Source: Leishmania mexicana MHOM/GT/2001/U1103 (lineage: Eukaryota > Euglenozoa > Kinetoplastea > Trypanosomatida > Trypanosomatidae). From it: a DNA stretch of 64,000 nt. A program made the position numbers and the translations under genes. The stretch lies in assembly GCF_000234665.1 (NCBI RefSeq), contig NC_018312.1, positions 739,791 to 803,790 of the forward strand. The letters run 5' to 3'. The notes beneath the pieces were generated by a model, which saw nothing but the letters and a program-made list of their open reading frames with translations, did no database searches and had not been told where the DNA came from. Shown in pieces: positions 38,478-48,587 of this stretch. Each line of letters starts with the position of its first letter. Position 1 is the first letter of the stretch.

Positions 38478-40121
38478 CTAACGGGTACCCTCTTCCCACA
38501 ACGGTGTCATTAGGGCGCCGGCGCTGGACTGTCGGGCGTAGAACGCCTTCAGCGTAGACCACGAGGTGGTTCGTATGACACCGCTCCGCAAGGCGGATGC
38601 AACGCACAACGTTTGAGGCTCCACAGATTCTCTGCTGTCGTGGTGCCCGTTTCCGCTGTGCGAGGTCTCTTGCGGCGTTGCAGCTTGTGCCGGTAATGTG
38701 GCAGCGAAGGGCTGCGCAGCTCCGTCCTCGTCAAGCGCAGGTGTAAGGAAGCTGAGACCCGCAGGGGAAACGGCGAGTTGACAGGTTTTGGTAAAGGGAG
38801 ACGCGGACCGCACTGGTATGCGTGGAGGCGACTTGGTGCTTGTAAGGGCTGGATGCGGAGCTGCGTGGATATCCGATGGCTCTCCGGGACGAGATGGCGA
38901 CAGAGGTGGATGTGAAGCCCGAGAAGATGTCCTCGCCGGCGGTGGAGAGGTCGCAATGGAAGCCGAGTCGAAATTCGCTGTCTCGTGAGGCACGTGATGC
39001 GCCGAGCGATGCGCAGCCCATGTGTCCAACGCACACACACAGAGCGTCGTCACCTCCTCCTCCCCCTCCTCGCGCCACTCGTGTCGAGGTGCGTCCTTCG
39101 AGATTGAAGCCGTCATGGGGGCAGAAAAAGCAAACCACCGCACCGGAGAGCGTCGCCACACACCAGTCGAAGAGGCCACGGTAGAGGTGGCGCCCTGCCG
39201 ATTGTATGTCCCTCTCGGCGCAGTGTGGTCTGGCTCACGGTAGGGGCTCGCTTGGAAGCCCCCTACAGTCTTTGCTGAGGACCGTCCGGGGAACATAGTC
39301 GCATTAGCCCTTCTAAAGCGGTCCTCTGCACCGCTGGTTACCATCCCCGCAGCAACTTGAGAGAAGTGTGCTAGAGCGTCGCTGGCGAGCGCCACATCCT
39401 CGTCGCGGGGCTCATCGTCCATGCTGAGCACCGCGCTGCATCGCGCTGGAGAGGTTGAGCCGCCGCCTGGAAGCCGCAGAGACGTCTCTGCGTACGATGG
39501 GAGAGGCGTCAGAGGCGGCGGTGGAGCGTAGTAAGCCCGCATTTCTCGTCGGTCGCGCTTCACCTCCGGCGTCACCGGGGATGCACTCAAGTTGGGCCGC
39601 CGCGCTTCGCGTGACCTCTTCTCATGTGCCACTGCAGCGCCGTCGTCTCCGTGCGTCACCGGGAGATGCTGCTGCGTCTGCTGTGCGTTGGTCGCCTCAG
39701 AGTCCTCCTCATCGCCTGCGTCCGAAATCGCTGCCTGCATCCCCGCCAGCGGACTGTGCCGCAGTAGGTACTGAAGTCGCTGAAGGTCTCGCTCCAGGTC
39801 GCCCACAGTCCAGCGCGAGGGGTGGTAGATGTCATGGTGGCAGCTGCCCTGCTGGCGCCATGACGGCTTCTTCACCTGATACTCCTCATGCTCGGTGGCA
39901 GTCAAAGGAGAGGGAAGTAGTTGCGGTAGGGGTGTCGACGATGCCGAGTGTGTTGAAGCGGCGTTGAGTCGCTCCGGTGTTATCGGCAAACTTGCGTAGG
40001 GCTGGCGAGGTGCTATCGGAGACTCGTTCATACCGGAGAGATCGCGCAACTGCTGGAGGACTCGCCGCTCTCGTGCGGCGAGCTCATCGAGGAGTTGCTG
40101 CGTAGATGCGCTGCAACGCAT
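38478..40121 (-). CDS. 547-aa largely disordered protein, function unknown
   Basis: The product starts MRCSASTQQLLDELAARER, a short amphipathic coiled coil, followed by a Ser/Pro/Thr-rich chain. One more ordered helix around residues 90-125 contains WTVGDLERDLQRLQYLLRH. The rest is low complexity with scattered basic patches and no recognised domain, signal peptide or membrane segment. The ATG at 40121 lies 14 bases after a predicted splice acceptor that follows a strong pyrimidine tract; the longer open frame upstream to 40256 overlaps that tract and is rejected. Repeat copy 1 begins about 355 bases downstream of the stop and would be in its 3' UTR. Confidence 0.8.
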   Translation of the reverse strand: MRCSASTQQLLDELAARERRVLQQLRDLSGMNESPIAPRQPYASLPITPERLNAASTHSASSTPLPQLLPSPLTATEHEEYQVKKPSWRQQGSCHHDIYHPSRWTVGDLERDLQRLQYLLRHSPLAGMQAAISDAGDEEDSEATNAQQTQQHLPVTHGDDGAAVAHEKRSREARRPNLSASPVTPEVKRDRREMRAYYAPPPPLTPLPSYAETSLRLPGGGSTSPARCSAVLSMDDEPRDEDVALASDALAHFSQVAAGMVTSGAEDRFRRANATMFPGRSSAKTVGGFQASPYREPDHTAPRGTYNRQGATSTVASSTGVWRRSPVRWFAFSAPMTASISKDAPRHEWREEGEEEVTTLCVCALDTWAAHRSAHHVPHETANFDSASIATSPPPARTSSRASHPPLSPSRPGEPSDIHAAPHPALTSTKSPPRIPVRSASPFTKTCQLAVSPAGLSFLTPALDEDGAAQPFAATLPAQAATPQETSHSGNGHHDSRESVEPQTLCVASALRSGVIRTTSWSTLKAFYARQSSAGALMTPLWEEGTR

Positions 40122-40135
40122 GATGGCGGGGATGC

Positions 40136-40215
40136 CTAGACGGCCAACACGCCGAACCGTGAAGAGCGAGACGTGAGGATGTGAGGAGAGAGGAAGGGAC
40201 CAGAAGAGAAACCGT
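40136..40215 (-). promoter_or_regulatory. Predicted spliced-leader acceptor for the 547-aa gene
   Basis: About 45 bases of C/T-rich sequence on the minus strand (plus 40170-40215) are followed by the first AG at 40136-40137, 14 bases before the ATG. Confidence 0.45.
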
Positions 40216-41564
40216 GGAGTGCCTGCGAGGGGAGGGGAAAAGTCTAAAAAGCCCAAGAAAGAGGAAGCGCGCGTGAGCGTGTGCGGCGATGATGTGAGCA
40301 GGGGTACTGCACTCCTACACTGAGCTGCACAGAAGTCGATGCCCTCATCTGCGCAAGTGCCGCTCAGCCCACTCCCTCCCCTCTGTCGCTGGCATGTTTC
40401 CCACCTTCTCAGTCAATGCATCCAAGGAGCTTGGTGCGGGGACAAGCGCATTCGGGGAAGCAAAGGAACGCGTGCAGGCAACGAGGCAGTGCACGGGTGT
40501 GACGAAGCGCCGCGCCCGTGCGTGTACGTGGGATGTGTGTATCTGTTTCGTGCGACAGGAGTGCGGTTCATCGACACGTCCATAAAGGAGAGAAGAGGGA
40601 GAGCACAAAGACTCAGCTCTGGTGTAGGATGCAGATCTAGAAAAGAATACAAGCGAAAAGATGGAAAAAGGCACAGACAACGTGCACACCCAGCGTGCAA
40701 GATAGGCTTACACACACAGAGAGAGAGCGACGGCACGCGCCTGGGTGGCACTTCAACAGACCGCTGTTCCTCGGATGGGAGACACGAAAAAAAAATCCGC
40801 GGAGGAAAAAGAATGAAGGAGGGGAAGAAAAGGTGGATGGCGCGCGCCAAACACTACTGGACGCCACTCATCGACCCCGCCCCTGCTCCTGCGCATGCAA
40901 ACATGCAGACAGCAGCGCACACGCTCATCAAGGAAGTGCACACGGACGACTTCTCATGCTTCTAGGACTGTCGTCCATGAGCCAAAACCTGATGATCGAC
41001 AAGCACGCCAACACGCATCTCAGACAAGGAGAGAGAGGGAGGGAGGCAACGCAGCGAGCCAGCACGCGATGCGCCAGCAAGACTCAACCACAGCAATGCA
41101 GCAGAAAAAAAAAACAAGAACTAGAGCGAACACACGCACACAGGATAGACGGACGCTTATGCAGGAGTGCGGCACATGCGAGGGTAAAAGGCATCACGAG
41201 CCCAGCCAGAGAGAGAGGCTGAGAGCGACGACGTCCTTGAACGGCAAAGAACACCAAAGTCGAGGAGAGAGAAAGACAAAGAAGGCAAATAAAAGAAGAA
41301 AAACGGAAGCGGCTAAGAAAGGGCGGGCAAAGAAGCATGAAGGAAGCGAGAGGGCTGAGACGAAAAACTATATATATATAGCTATAAGCACCGCAGCGGA
41401 GAGCCTACACTGTTCACAGAGACGCAAAGTGAAAACCCAACGCGCCATCTAATCTCTATCTCAAGTAGGGGGGAAAGCCAACGGCGGCACATGTGAAGTT
41501 GCGGAGAGGATATCAGGGGTCTTGATGGTCCCTCACCTCTCTCTCCCTGTGTTTGCATCATGGC

Positions 41565-41609
41565 TGTGTGTGGGTGTGGGTGTGTGGGTGTGGGTGTGTG
41601 GGTGTGTGT
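41565..41609 (+). repeat. GGGTGT-type tract, possible G-quadruplex
   Basis: Five GGG triplets at 41572, 41578, 41586, 41592 and 41600 separated by 3-5 bases (TGT or TGTGT). The spacing fits a two- or three-layer quadruplex on the plus strand, the strand opposite to the transcript. Confidence 0.7.
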
Positions 41610-41770
41610 CTGCTCTATGGTTAGTCGTGCGATGATGACGAAAGCGCCAAAGGAGGAGGAGGAGGAGGAGGGGGGCGCCCAACGACTACACGGATCCACA
41701 AGCCACATAGGCGAGCGCGACAGCGGAATATACGTTTCGGAAAAGAGCAAAGAAAAAAAGGACGATCACA

Positions 41771-44700
41771 TCAACACGTCTGCGACAACTCCAGCAAGCC
41801 CGCGTGTCCACAGCACATGCACATTGATGTGTCTCGCTTATTCTTCCACGAGCACTTCTCGCACTCGATCTTGCCCTCCGAAAGAAGGACGTCAAACTTC
41901 TGCTTCCACGTCGACACCTGCTTGCGCAGAGAGTCATTGACGTCGAGTAGGTCCTTAGCCAGCGAGCCGGCGTTCTTCTTGCCGCAGAGGCGCAGCGCGT
42001 GCTCCTTTCGGAGCATCTCATTGCGCTCGCCCAGCATCTTGGAGAGGTCCATGTAGTACATCTTCTGCCGCTTGATCTCCGCCTCGCGCGTCTTGATAAC
42101 GTGCTCGGCATCCTTGTTCTTGTTCACAATCGTCAACAAGTCCGCCTCCATGTCCAGTAGCGTCCGCTCGTTGTACTCGGCGGCGCTGCTGGCTGCACGC
42201 TGCAGCTGCTCCAGCTCCACCTTTCGGTGCCTGAGCTTCTCGCGAGTAGACTTTTCCGCTCGCCGCACCGTTGTCTCCATTGTGCGCGCCTGCTCCTCTG
42301 ATTCCATAGCCTCGAGGTGGATTTGGCGGGCCAGGTCGCGCAACGCAGCCTCCTTAAACTGCGCCTTGGACAGACGCTCCTCTGCCTTCCGCATCAGCTC
42401 CTCGCCTTGGTGTGAGAGCGCGTTGCGGCGAACATCCTCCGCCTCGATCTCGAGCAGATAGCGGTGGATCTCCGCCTCCTGCTCAACCAGACGCTGCTTA
42501 TTGCGGGCCTCCTCCTCCTCCAGCCTGCGAGCTCGTCGCTTTAGCTGATGTTTCTCCGACGCGATGTACTCCTCGTGCAGTTTCGCCAGCTGCTGCGTGG
42601 CATCCGCGTTGCCGCGCTGTGCCTGCTCGATGAGTTGCCTCTCCAGCGTCATGTACTTGGTATGCTGCACACTAACGCGCTCGAGCTCCTCATGCGCCTC
42701 TGCCAGCACCGGCTGCTGCTCCACGGATCGCTGAAGCAGAGACTGAAACAGGTCTTGAGCGCAGGTACCAATACGGGCCTGCCGCATCTTGAGGTGTTCC
42801 GCCATCTCCACGAGGCGCCGCTCGCGCTCGGCATACTCGCGCATCTTGCGCTGATCCATCTCTTCCAGTTCCAGCAAGTACCCCTTCACCTCTTGCTCCT
42901 GCCGCGACAGCTCCGTCGTCTGTGCGCGCTGGCAGCTCTCAAAGTCAAGCACACGCTGCTCAAACCGCTCCCGCTCCGCGGCAAGGCAACCCTCTCTGCG
43001 TGTGAGCACATCGCCGGTGCGCTGGAGATTGCGCAAGCGCTGAGCATCCTCGTCTGTGAGTCGCTGCCGCGCGGCGTCGTCCTTTGCCCTCGTCGACGTA
43101 TTCTCCTCGCTGCGACGACGGTAGAGCGACTGCCACTTGTGGATGGCACCCTCGCGATCCAGTACGCGCCGGTCAGATATCTGCAAGAGATGCAGTGACT
43201 GGAGCTCGCTGGTCTGATGGTGCTCGAGTAGGCTGCGCTGCTCCTCCTCGCACGCCAGGAGCACGCGCATCGTCAGCTGGTGGAGGAGGCCCTGCCTGTG
43301 AGCGGCAGCGGTGGCGGCGCTCTGCGCCTTGATCACGGCGGACTGGCATTCCTGCTCGCGATCGCGGTGCTTTGCGTCTGCTTCGTAGGCCTCAAGCCTC
43401 AGCTGGCGCACCTGCCCCTCCGCAAATTGGGCGGCAGAGACGGCGCTGCCCATCTGCACCTTCATCTCAAGGGCCTGCCGCCGCAAGCTCTCCAGCTCCT
43501 CTCTCAGAGTCCCCACCTGCCCTTGTGATGCGGTTGCCCTCGACTCGGCAGCCTTGGACTCGCTCAAGGCCGCGTTCAGCTTCGCCTGCAGCGCGTTTGT
43601 CACCTCCTGCATCCGCATCACCTCGACGCACCGCTGTATGTCACGAGCCTCCAGCTGGTTGCTGCGGGCCAAGCTGCGAAACTCTATCCTCTCCTCGGCC
43701 AGAATGTTGGCGCGGTACATGCTCTCAAAAGCGCAGAAGTACCGCTGCTCTCGTCGGTTCAACACATCGGCGGACGATTCGGCGTGCCCTTGGCATGCCA
43801 TGTACTCTGCGGTCATGCGCGCGTCGTCGAGCGCGACGGGGTCAAAGACGCCGTCGTCGGCGACTCCACCGAGTCGCATCTCAAACCGCTGCAGGCGTGT
43901 GCAGTTTGCCTGCAGGCGTCCTCGCTCCGCCTCGGTCGCCTTGGCAACGCCCTGCAGGTCTGCCTGCTCTGCCTTGAGACGTTCCTGTGCCTGATAGAGC
44001 TCCACCTCCTTTGCCATCGTCGCATCCTGCAGCGCAACCAGCGCCATCTCCTTCTGCCGCAGCGCCGCCTCACGCTCCCTCTGCGTCGCCTCCATCCCGG
44101 CGCGGCGGTCGCGCAGCTCCGTCTCCCACTCGCGCAGCTTATCCTGCCGCATTTTGCAGTCCACATCGTTGCGATCCTGGGCGAGCTGCATCTCCTCTCT
44201 CGTGCGAAGCATCGCACGCCTGTCCCGCTGCATCGCCGTTTCGAACTCGTTCTTATCCGCCAGCAGCATCATCTGCTGCTTCTCCAGCTGTATCTCCTGC
44301 GCTCGCAGCTTGCCAGCAAGTTCGTCGTTTTGCCGGCGCAGCTCTATGTCGCGCTGAGAGACGTCAGTCTCCCATTGCTTTACAGTTTGCAGGGCAGCCT
44401 CGTGCTCTGCTTCCAGCTTCTGCCTCTGCTCCGCCTGCTGCACGTTCCATGCTCTCTTCATCTGCATCACCTCATCGAACTGCCGGCGTAGCTCCTCTTG
44501 GCGCTGCTGAAGCTGCGCCTCAAGAGCCTGCAGGGACTCGGTGCGGACGCTATGGACCTCCTTCATCGTGCGTTCCTTTGCGCGGGTCGTCTCCGACTGC
44601 AGCTCAGTCGCCTGTCGAAGCGTCTCTACCTCGAGCAGCTTCTGCGCTGTCTCACGCTCGCGACGGCCGAGCTCGTACTCTGCTTTGCGCAGACGCTCAT

Positions 44701-46963
44701 TGAGCTCCTCCTCGCGCTGATCCGTGCGGCGGTGCGCCTCCTGCACGCGCCGTTTCAGCTCTGCCTCCTTCGCTGCCACCTCGGATTGCACCCGCCGTGC
44801 CTCGTTGTCCGTCTCGATCCACTTCTGCTGCAGCTCCTCCTCCCTCCGGCGCGCCGCGGCCTCGGCCTTGCACTGCGCCGCCTGCGCCTCACGAATGCGC
44901 TGCGCCACATCCTCCTCTCGTTGCTTCGCAGTGGCCTCGAGAGCCCTGACCTTAGCCGACCACTCTTCCTCTATCTGGAAGTTACGCTTCTCCATCGCCC
45001 TCAAATCGTCCTCGGCCTGCTTGTACTTGTGACGCATCTCGCGCTCGTGCATCGAGGTCAGCCGCTCCTTCTCCTTTAGCGCGTTCTCCATGTCCTTCTG
45101 CTGCCGCTGCAGCTCATCGATCCGGCACCGCGAGCTCGCCTCTGCTGTCCGCATCTTCTCCTCGATGGCACGCTGCTTCTTCACAAGCTCCTCCTCTCTG
45201 GTGCGCAGCACTGCCTCGGCAGAGACGCACTGCTCCTCCATCTCTTCGAGCCGGACTCGTGCGTATTCGGTGGCCATCTCGTGTGCCCGACGCAGCTCCT
45301 TCTCGCGCTTCTCCTGCTGCACACGCGCACGCTCGACCTCGGCCTCGAGCGCCTGCATCTGCGCCTCGTAGGCCTCACGCTGGTCCTCCAGCTCCCGCAT
45401 CCGAGCAGCTAGATCCGCCTCACGCCTCTCCATCACCTGCTTGCGCAGCCTCGCTTCCTTCTGCTCGCGGCGCAGCCGCATGTTTGCCTCTCTCAGCTCC
45501 GCCTCGATAGACTCGTAGTGGTTGCCGTTGTGCTGCGCTTCATCCAGCTGGCGCCGCAGCGCTACAAGCTCTTCGTTGGCGCGGCGCAGCTCCATAGCGG
45601 AGGGGTCCTCCTTGACGCGAGGCTTGTTCAGCACATGGCGCGCTTTGGCTGCGTAGTGGAGCGTCTGCACCGTCTGCAAGTGCTGCGCCTCGCATGGACT
45701 GATTGTGCAAACCATTGTTGTTTTGCTGTTGCCGCCGAAGGCATCTCGGAGAAGCTTCGTGAGCACGCTGTCGCGATACGGTGGCTTGATGCCGCGCCGC
45801 TTGGGGTCAGAGAGGCACTCAATCACGCAGCCAAGGGTAAAGAGAGAGAGGTTGATGTCCTTTACCTCCCTCAGCTTCTGCCCGTGCACCCCTGTCTCAC
45901 TCACCCGCTCGCTACCGGCCAAGTCGACAAGGCGGATACTGAGGCCCTTGCTCGGTGCGCTGGCGACAGTGCCGTCAGGCTCAGTGAAAGAGATGATCTC
46001 CGTCAAGTCGATCAAAAAGAGAGCGTGGCTGCGACTACTGCGGTCATTCAACTTCGTGGACGCCGTGCGGCGCCACTTGTTGCCGATTGCAAGCGCCTGC
46101 AGAAGGTCATCTGTGGCGGCTACCTTGACACGGCGAGCACCGACCAGAGCAAACGTCGCGCTCTGCGGTGTGATCTCTTCGCGAATCCCGACCGACGCGC
46201 CACAGTTGAGGAGGTCGCTGATCTTCTCGCAGTACACCTCGACGTATCGCACGTGCACCTCCCAGCTGAGGCGCTCGCCGCTGGGGGCAGTGAAGGAACG
46301 GTTGTTCAGCTCGTGGAAGAGGTCTCGGCACATGCGGGGAATAATGCCGGCCCCTTCGCCATCTTCGTCATCGCGGTGGTCGCCCATCATCGTGTAGGTC
46401 TTGCCGCTACCTGTCTGCCCGTACGCCATGAGCGTGCTGTTGTAGCCCTCAAGTGCGTGCTGCAGAAGTGGCCGCCCGACTGCCTCGTACACGCCAGCCT
46501 GCGACATCGCCTGTGAACCGTCGAGGGCCACGCCAGAGCACGACCACAGCGGCATGTCCAGACGCCACGGCGCAGCCTCCTGGTCCAGCAGGTACACCTC
46601 GTTCGCTGACGGGTTCATAGACACGATGACGTCATCACTGCGCTCGCCGTGGGCCACATTCGGAGGACGGCACCGCACCGCGACGCGCACCTTCTCCTCC
46701 TGCGCGCCAAGGATGCTGGGTGTGGGCTGGAAACTGCCGGAAATGCTGCAGCTTGGCCGCGAGGCCGCGGTCGACGACACACGATTGCGCGGAGGCAAAG
46801 GTGTCGAACTCCTCAGAGGCAGCTGGTTTTGCGAGAGTGCGATGAGAGGAGAGGCAGCGGACACGGGACGAGTGCCTGGAGGGCCGGTCGGCCGTTTCGG
46901 CTGTGTCATGGCCGAGCCGCCAGAGCTCATGCGCGGTGAGCGGGCCAACTCACGAGGCAGCAT
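41771..46963 (-). CDS. Kinesin with N-terminal motor, ~1200-aa coiled coil and C-terminal zinc finger
   Basis: The 1730-residue product begins with an ~85-residue Ser/Pro-rich head, then a kinesin motor at about 90-465. It has P-loop GQTGSGKT at 182-189, switch I NDRSSRSH at 306-313 and switch II LVDLAGSE at 345-352, so it should be an active microtubule ATPase. From about 465 to 1690 it is nearly continuous Glu/Arg/Gln-rich coiled coil, predicting a long rod and dimer. The last ~35 residues carry CEKCSWKNKRDTSMCMCC, a CxxC-x10-CxxC pattern with an internal Asn that resembles RanBP2-type zinc fingers, an unusual ending for a kinesin. No short tandem repeats of the K39-antigen type are obvious. 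The ATG at 46963 lies 11 bases after a strong pyrimidine tract and AG; the longer frame to 47074 overlaps that tract. Confidence 0.95.
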   Translation of the reverse strand: MLPRELARSPRMSSGGSAMTQPKRPTGPPGTRPVSAASPLIALSQNQLPLRSSTPLPPRNRVSSTAASRPSCSISGSFQPTPSILGAQEEKVRVAVRCRPPNVAHGERSDDVIVSMNPSANEVYLLDQEAAPWRLDMPLWSCSGVALDGSQAMSQAGVYEAVGRPLLQHALEGYNSTLMAYGQTGSGKTYTMMGDHRDDEDGEGAGIIPRMCRDLFHELNNRSFTAPSGERLSWEVHVRYVEVYCEKISDLLNCGASVGIREEITPQSATFALVGARRVKVAATDDLLQALAIGNKWRRTASTKLNDRSSRSHALFLIDLTEIISFTEPDGTVASAPSKGLSIRLVDLAGSERVSETGVHGQKLREVKDINLSLFTLGCVIECLSDPKRRGIKPPYRDSVLTKLLRDAFGGNSKTTMVCTISPCEAQHLQTVQTLHYAAKARHVLNKPRVKEDPSAMELRRANEELVALRRQLDEAQHNGNHYESIEAELREANMRLRREQKEARLRKQVMERREADLAARMRELEDQREAYEAQMQALEAEVERARVQQEKREKELRRAHEMATEYARVRLEEMEEQCVSAEAVLRTREEELVKKQRAIEEKMRTAEASSRCRIDELQRQQKDMENALKEKERLTSMHEREMRHKYKQAEDDLRAMEKRNFQIEEEWSAKVRALEATAKQREEDVAQRIREAQAAQCKAEAAARRREEELQQKWIETDNEARRVQSEVAAKEAELKRRVQEAHRRTDQREEELNERLRKAEYELGRRERETAQKLLEVETLRQATELQSETTRAKERTMKEVHSVRTESLQALEAQLQQRQEELRRQFDEVMQMKRAWNVQQAEQRQKLEAEHEAALQTVKQWETDVSQRDIELRRQNDELAGKLRAQEIQLEKQQMMLLADKNEFETAMQRDRRAMLRTREEMQLAQDRNDVDCKMRQDKLREWETELRDRRAGMEATQREREAALRQKEMALVALQDATMAKEVELYQAQERLKAEQADLQGVAKATEAERGRLQANCTRLQRFEMRLGGVADDGVFDPVALDDARMTAEYMACQGHAESSADVLNRREQRYFCAFESMYRANILAEERIEFRSLARSNQLEARDIQRCVEVMRMQEVTNALQAKLNAALSESKAAESRATASQGQVGTLREELESLRRQALEMKVQMGSAVSAAQFAEGQVRQLRLEAYEADAKHRDREQECQSAVIKAQSAATAAAHRQGLLHQLTMRVLLACEEEQRSLLEHHQTSELQSLHLLQISDRRVLDREGAIHKWQSLYRRRSEENTSTRAKDDAARQRLTDEDAQRLRNLQRTGDVLTRREGCLAAERERFEQRVLDFESCQRAQTTELSRQEQEVKGYLLELEEMDQRKMREYAERERRLVEMAEHLKMRQARIGTCAQDLFQSLLQRSVEQQPVLAEAHEELERVSVQHTKYMTLERQLIEQAQRGNADATQQLAKLHEEYIASEKHQLKRRARRLEEEEARNKQRLVEQEAEIHRYLLEIEAEDVRRNALSHQGEELMRKAEERLSKAQFKEAALRDLARQIHLEAMESEEQARTMETTVRRAEKSTREKLRHRKVELEQLQRAASSAAEYNERTLLDMEADLLTIVNKNKDAEHVIKTREAEIKRQKMYYMDLSKMLGERNEMLRKEHALRLCGKKNAGSLAKDLLDVNDSLRKQVSTWKQKFDVLLSEGKIECEKCSWKNKRDTSMCMCCGHAGLLELSQTC

Positions 46964-46974
46964 CCACCCGGTCC

Positions 46975-47004
46975 CTAATGGCGGTGAAAAAGAAAGGGGG
47001 AGAA
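46975..47004 (-). promoter_or_regulatory. Predicted spliced-leader acceptor for kinesin
   Basis: A minus-strand C/T tract (plus 46985-47004) is followed by AG at 46975-46976, which sets the ATG at 46963 as the first start codon. Confidence 0.5.
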
Positions 47005-47443
47005 CTATACACAGCTCTATCGAGAGAGTCCAGTGGTACTCGCAAAAAGAGGAGATACACACGCGAGAGCGCAAAAGGGCGTTGCGAAGAGATCAAGCCT
47101 CGCGACAATCAACACACCCACAGGCCCGCACACAACTAGGCCTACCTGTAGCGAGCACGCCAGCAAAAAAAAGGCAATGAGCGTTTGTGTACGGCAACAG
47201 ATGTGAGCGTGGGAGACGCAAGAGCGAGAAAAAGAAAAAGAATACGTATACATATATATATGTGTGTGTATACACTATGTACGGTGTGCGTGCGTGCGTG
47301 GGAAAGAAGAATATTCGAATAGCCTTATGCAGCGTCTGCGTGTGTAGCGTGTATGTATGTGTGTAGCAGGGTGACACACGCTGCACACGGACGTACGCCT
47401 TCTTGTACTGTGGTTGCGTAGGCGTGCTTATGTGCGCGTGTGC

Positions 47444-47465
47444 GTGTGTGTGTGTGTGTGTGTGT
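47444..47465. repeat. GT microsatellite
   Basis: A GT run of about 22 bases in a larger TG-rich region (47425-47480). Confidence 0.9.
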
Positions 47466-48587
47466 CTGTGTGCGGATGTGTAGCGGGGATACCTATTCGT
47501 TCTGGTTGAGTGTTTTCTCGTGATATCTATTTTTATTTTATTTTGTATTCACGTCAGGGAGTGCCTCCCTCCACGATTCGTGGACGTGAGAGATATAGTG
47601 CTGAAGAGGAAGAGAAGAACACCCCTGCCCTGCAGTTCATCCGTAACAATGGTGACACTCTCCCTCTCTTGTAAGCGTGTGTACCCCTGTGTTTCCTTGT
47701 CGTACTTCTTTGTGTGTTGTGCCCAAAGCGCGTGACTGGCCATTGAGCAGCGCTGGCATTTTCATTGCGTGAGGGCAAGAGAAAACAGGTGGGAGAGAAG
47801 TACAGCAGCAGAGGGAGTGTCATCAAGATGCGCATGGCTTGGGTAGTGGAGACAAGCAGGAAAAACAAGACAGCAAACTGGTCAGCCGCCGCTCCGCTAT
47901 AAAGAATCCGCTGGCGTCCGTGTTGCGCCGCTAATGTGTCTGTTCTTCTTTCGAGTTGTTGCCTCATGCTTACTTCTCCCTATCACGCAGATTTTGATGA
48001 CACGATGCAGCGCTGGCAGCCCTTGGCGAAGAACAAATGGAGAAGGGAACTTAACAAGACACTGCTGCCACAGTGGTAGTGGTCAGCTTTCTCACACTCG
48101 AGAGACAGCGAAACGACACAAGCATGAGGGCACGTCCGCAGCGAGATCCAAAGACTCCCCTTGGAAGATGCGAGAAGGAAGCAAGCGCTGCTACTGGGAG
48201 AAAAAAAAACGGCCAACCAGGCCACTGCCGAGTACAAGTCACGAAAGAAAACCCCCAAATATGAAGAAAGAAGCCCCACCGTCTGCATTCACGAACGCAA
48301 ACGAATCAGCGCAAGAGATAGTCATGTGGTGGTGCACCGCATCGCACCGCACCCACACACCCACCCACAGACAGACACACGTGAGGACACACATACGTCT
48401 CACCGGCAGACAAATGCGATAAAGCCACGACACACACGCACACACACACGAATCATTCACGCGAAGGCATCACACGACAACAGTGAGAAAACGCACAAAA
48501 GACCCACACACGCCGCAGAGAGCGTGAGAGAAACACAGGACGCCGATTCCAGCGCCTTTTCTGTTGCTGTTTGGCTGCTGCTTCACG

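Larger units (their letters stand above)
40122..41770. other. Intergenic: kinesin 3' flank and 5' flank of the 547-aa gene
   Basis: No supported gene. Contains purine blocks, a TA run at 41369-41380, a G-rich GGGTGT tract at 41565-41609 and a GAG repeat near 41655-41671. Confidence 0.7.
46964..48587. other. Intergenic: 5' flank of the kinesin gene
   Basis: No supported gene. TA run at 47252-47261, GT microsatellite at 47444-47465 and CA-rich sequence near 48340-48450. Confidence 0.7.

Noticed and set aside
41572..41602. Possible internal telomeric repeat
   Set aside because: The unit is GGGTGT/GGGTGTGT, not the kinetoplastid TTAGGG repeat.
45518..46516. 332-codon plus-strand frame opposite the kinesin motor domain
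   Set aside because: Mirror of the motor-coding frame; no independent coding evidence.
48340..48460. CA-rich block that at first looked like a short direct-repeat array
   Set aside because: Simple CA/ACAC sequence without unit-spacer structure; not CRISPR, which would not be expected in a eukaryote.
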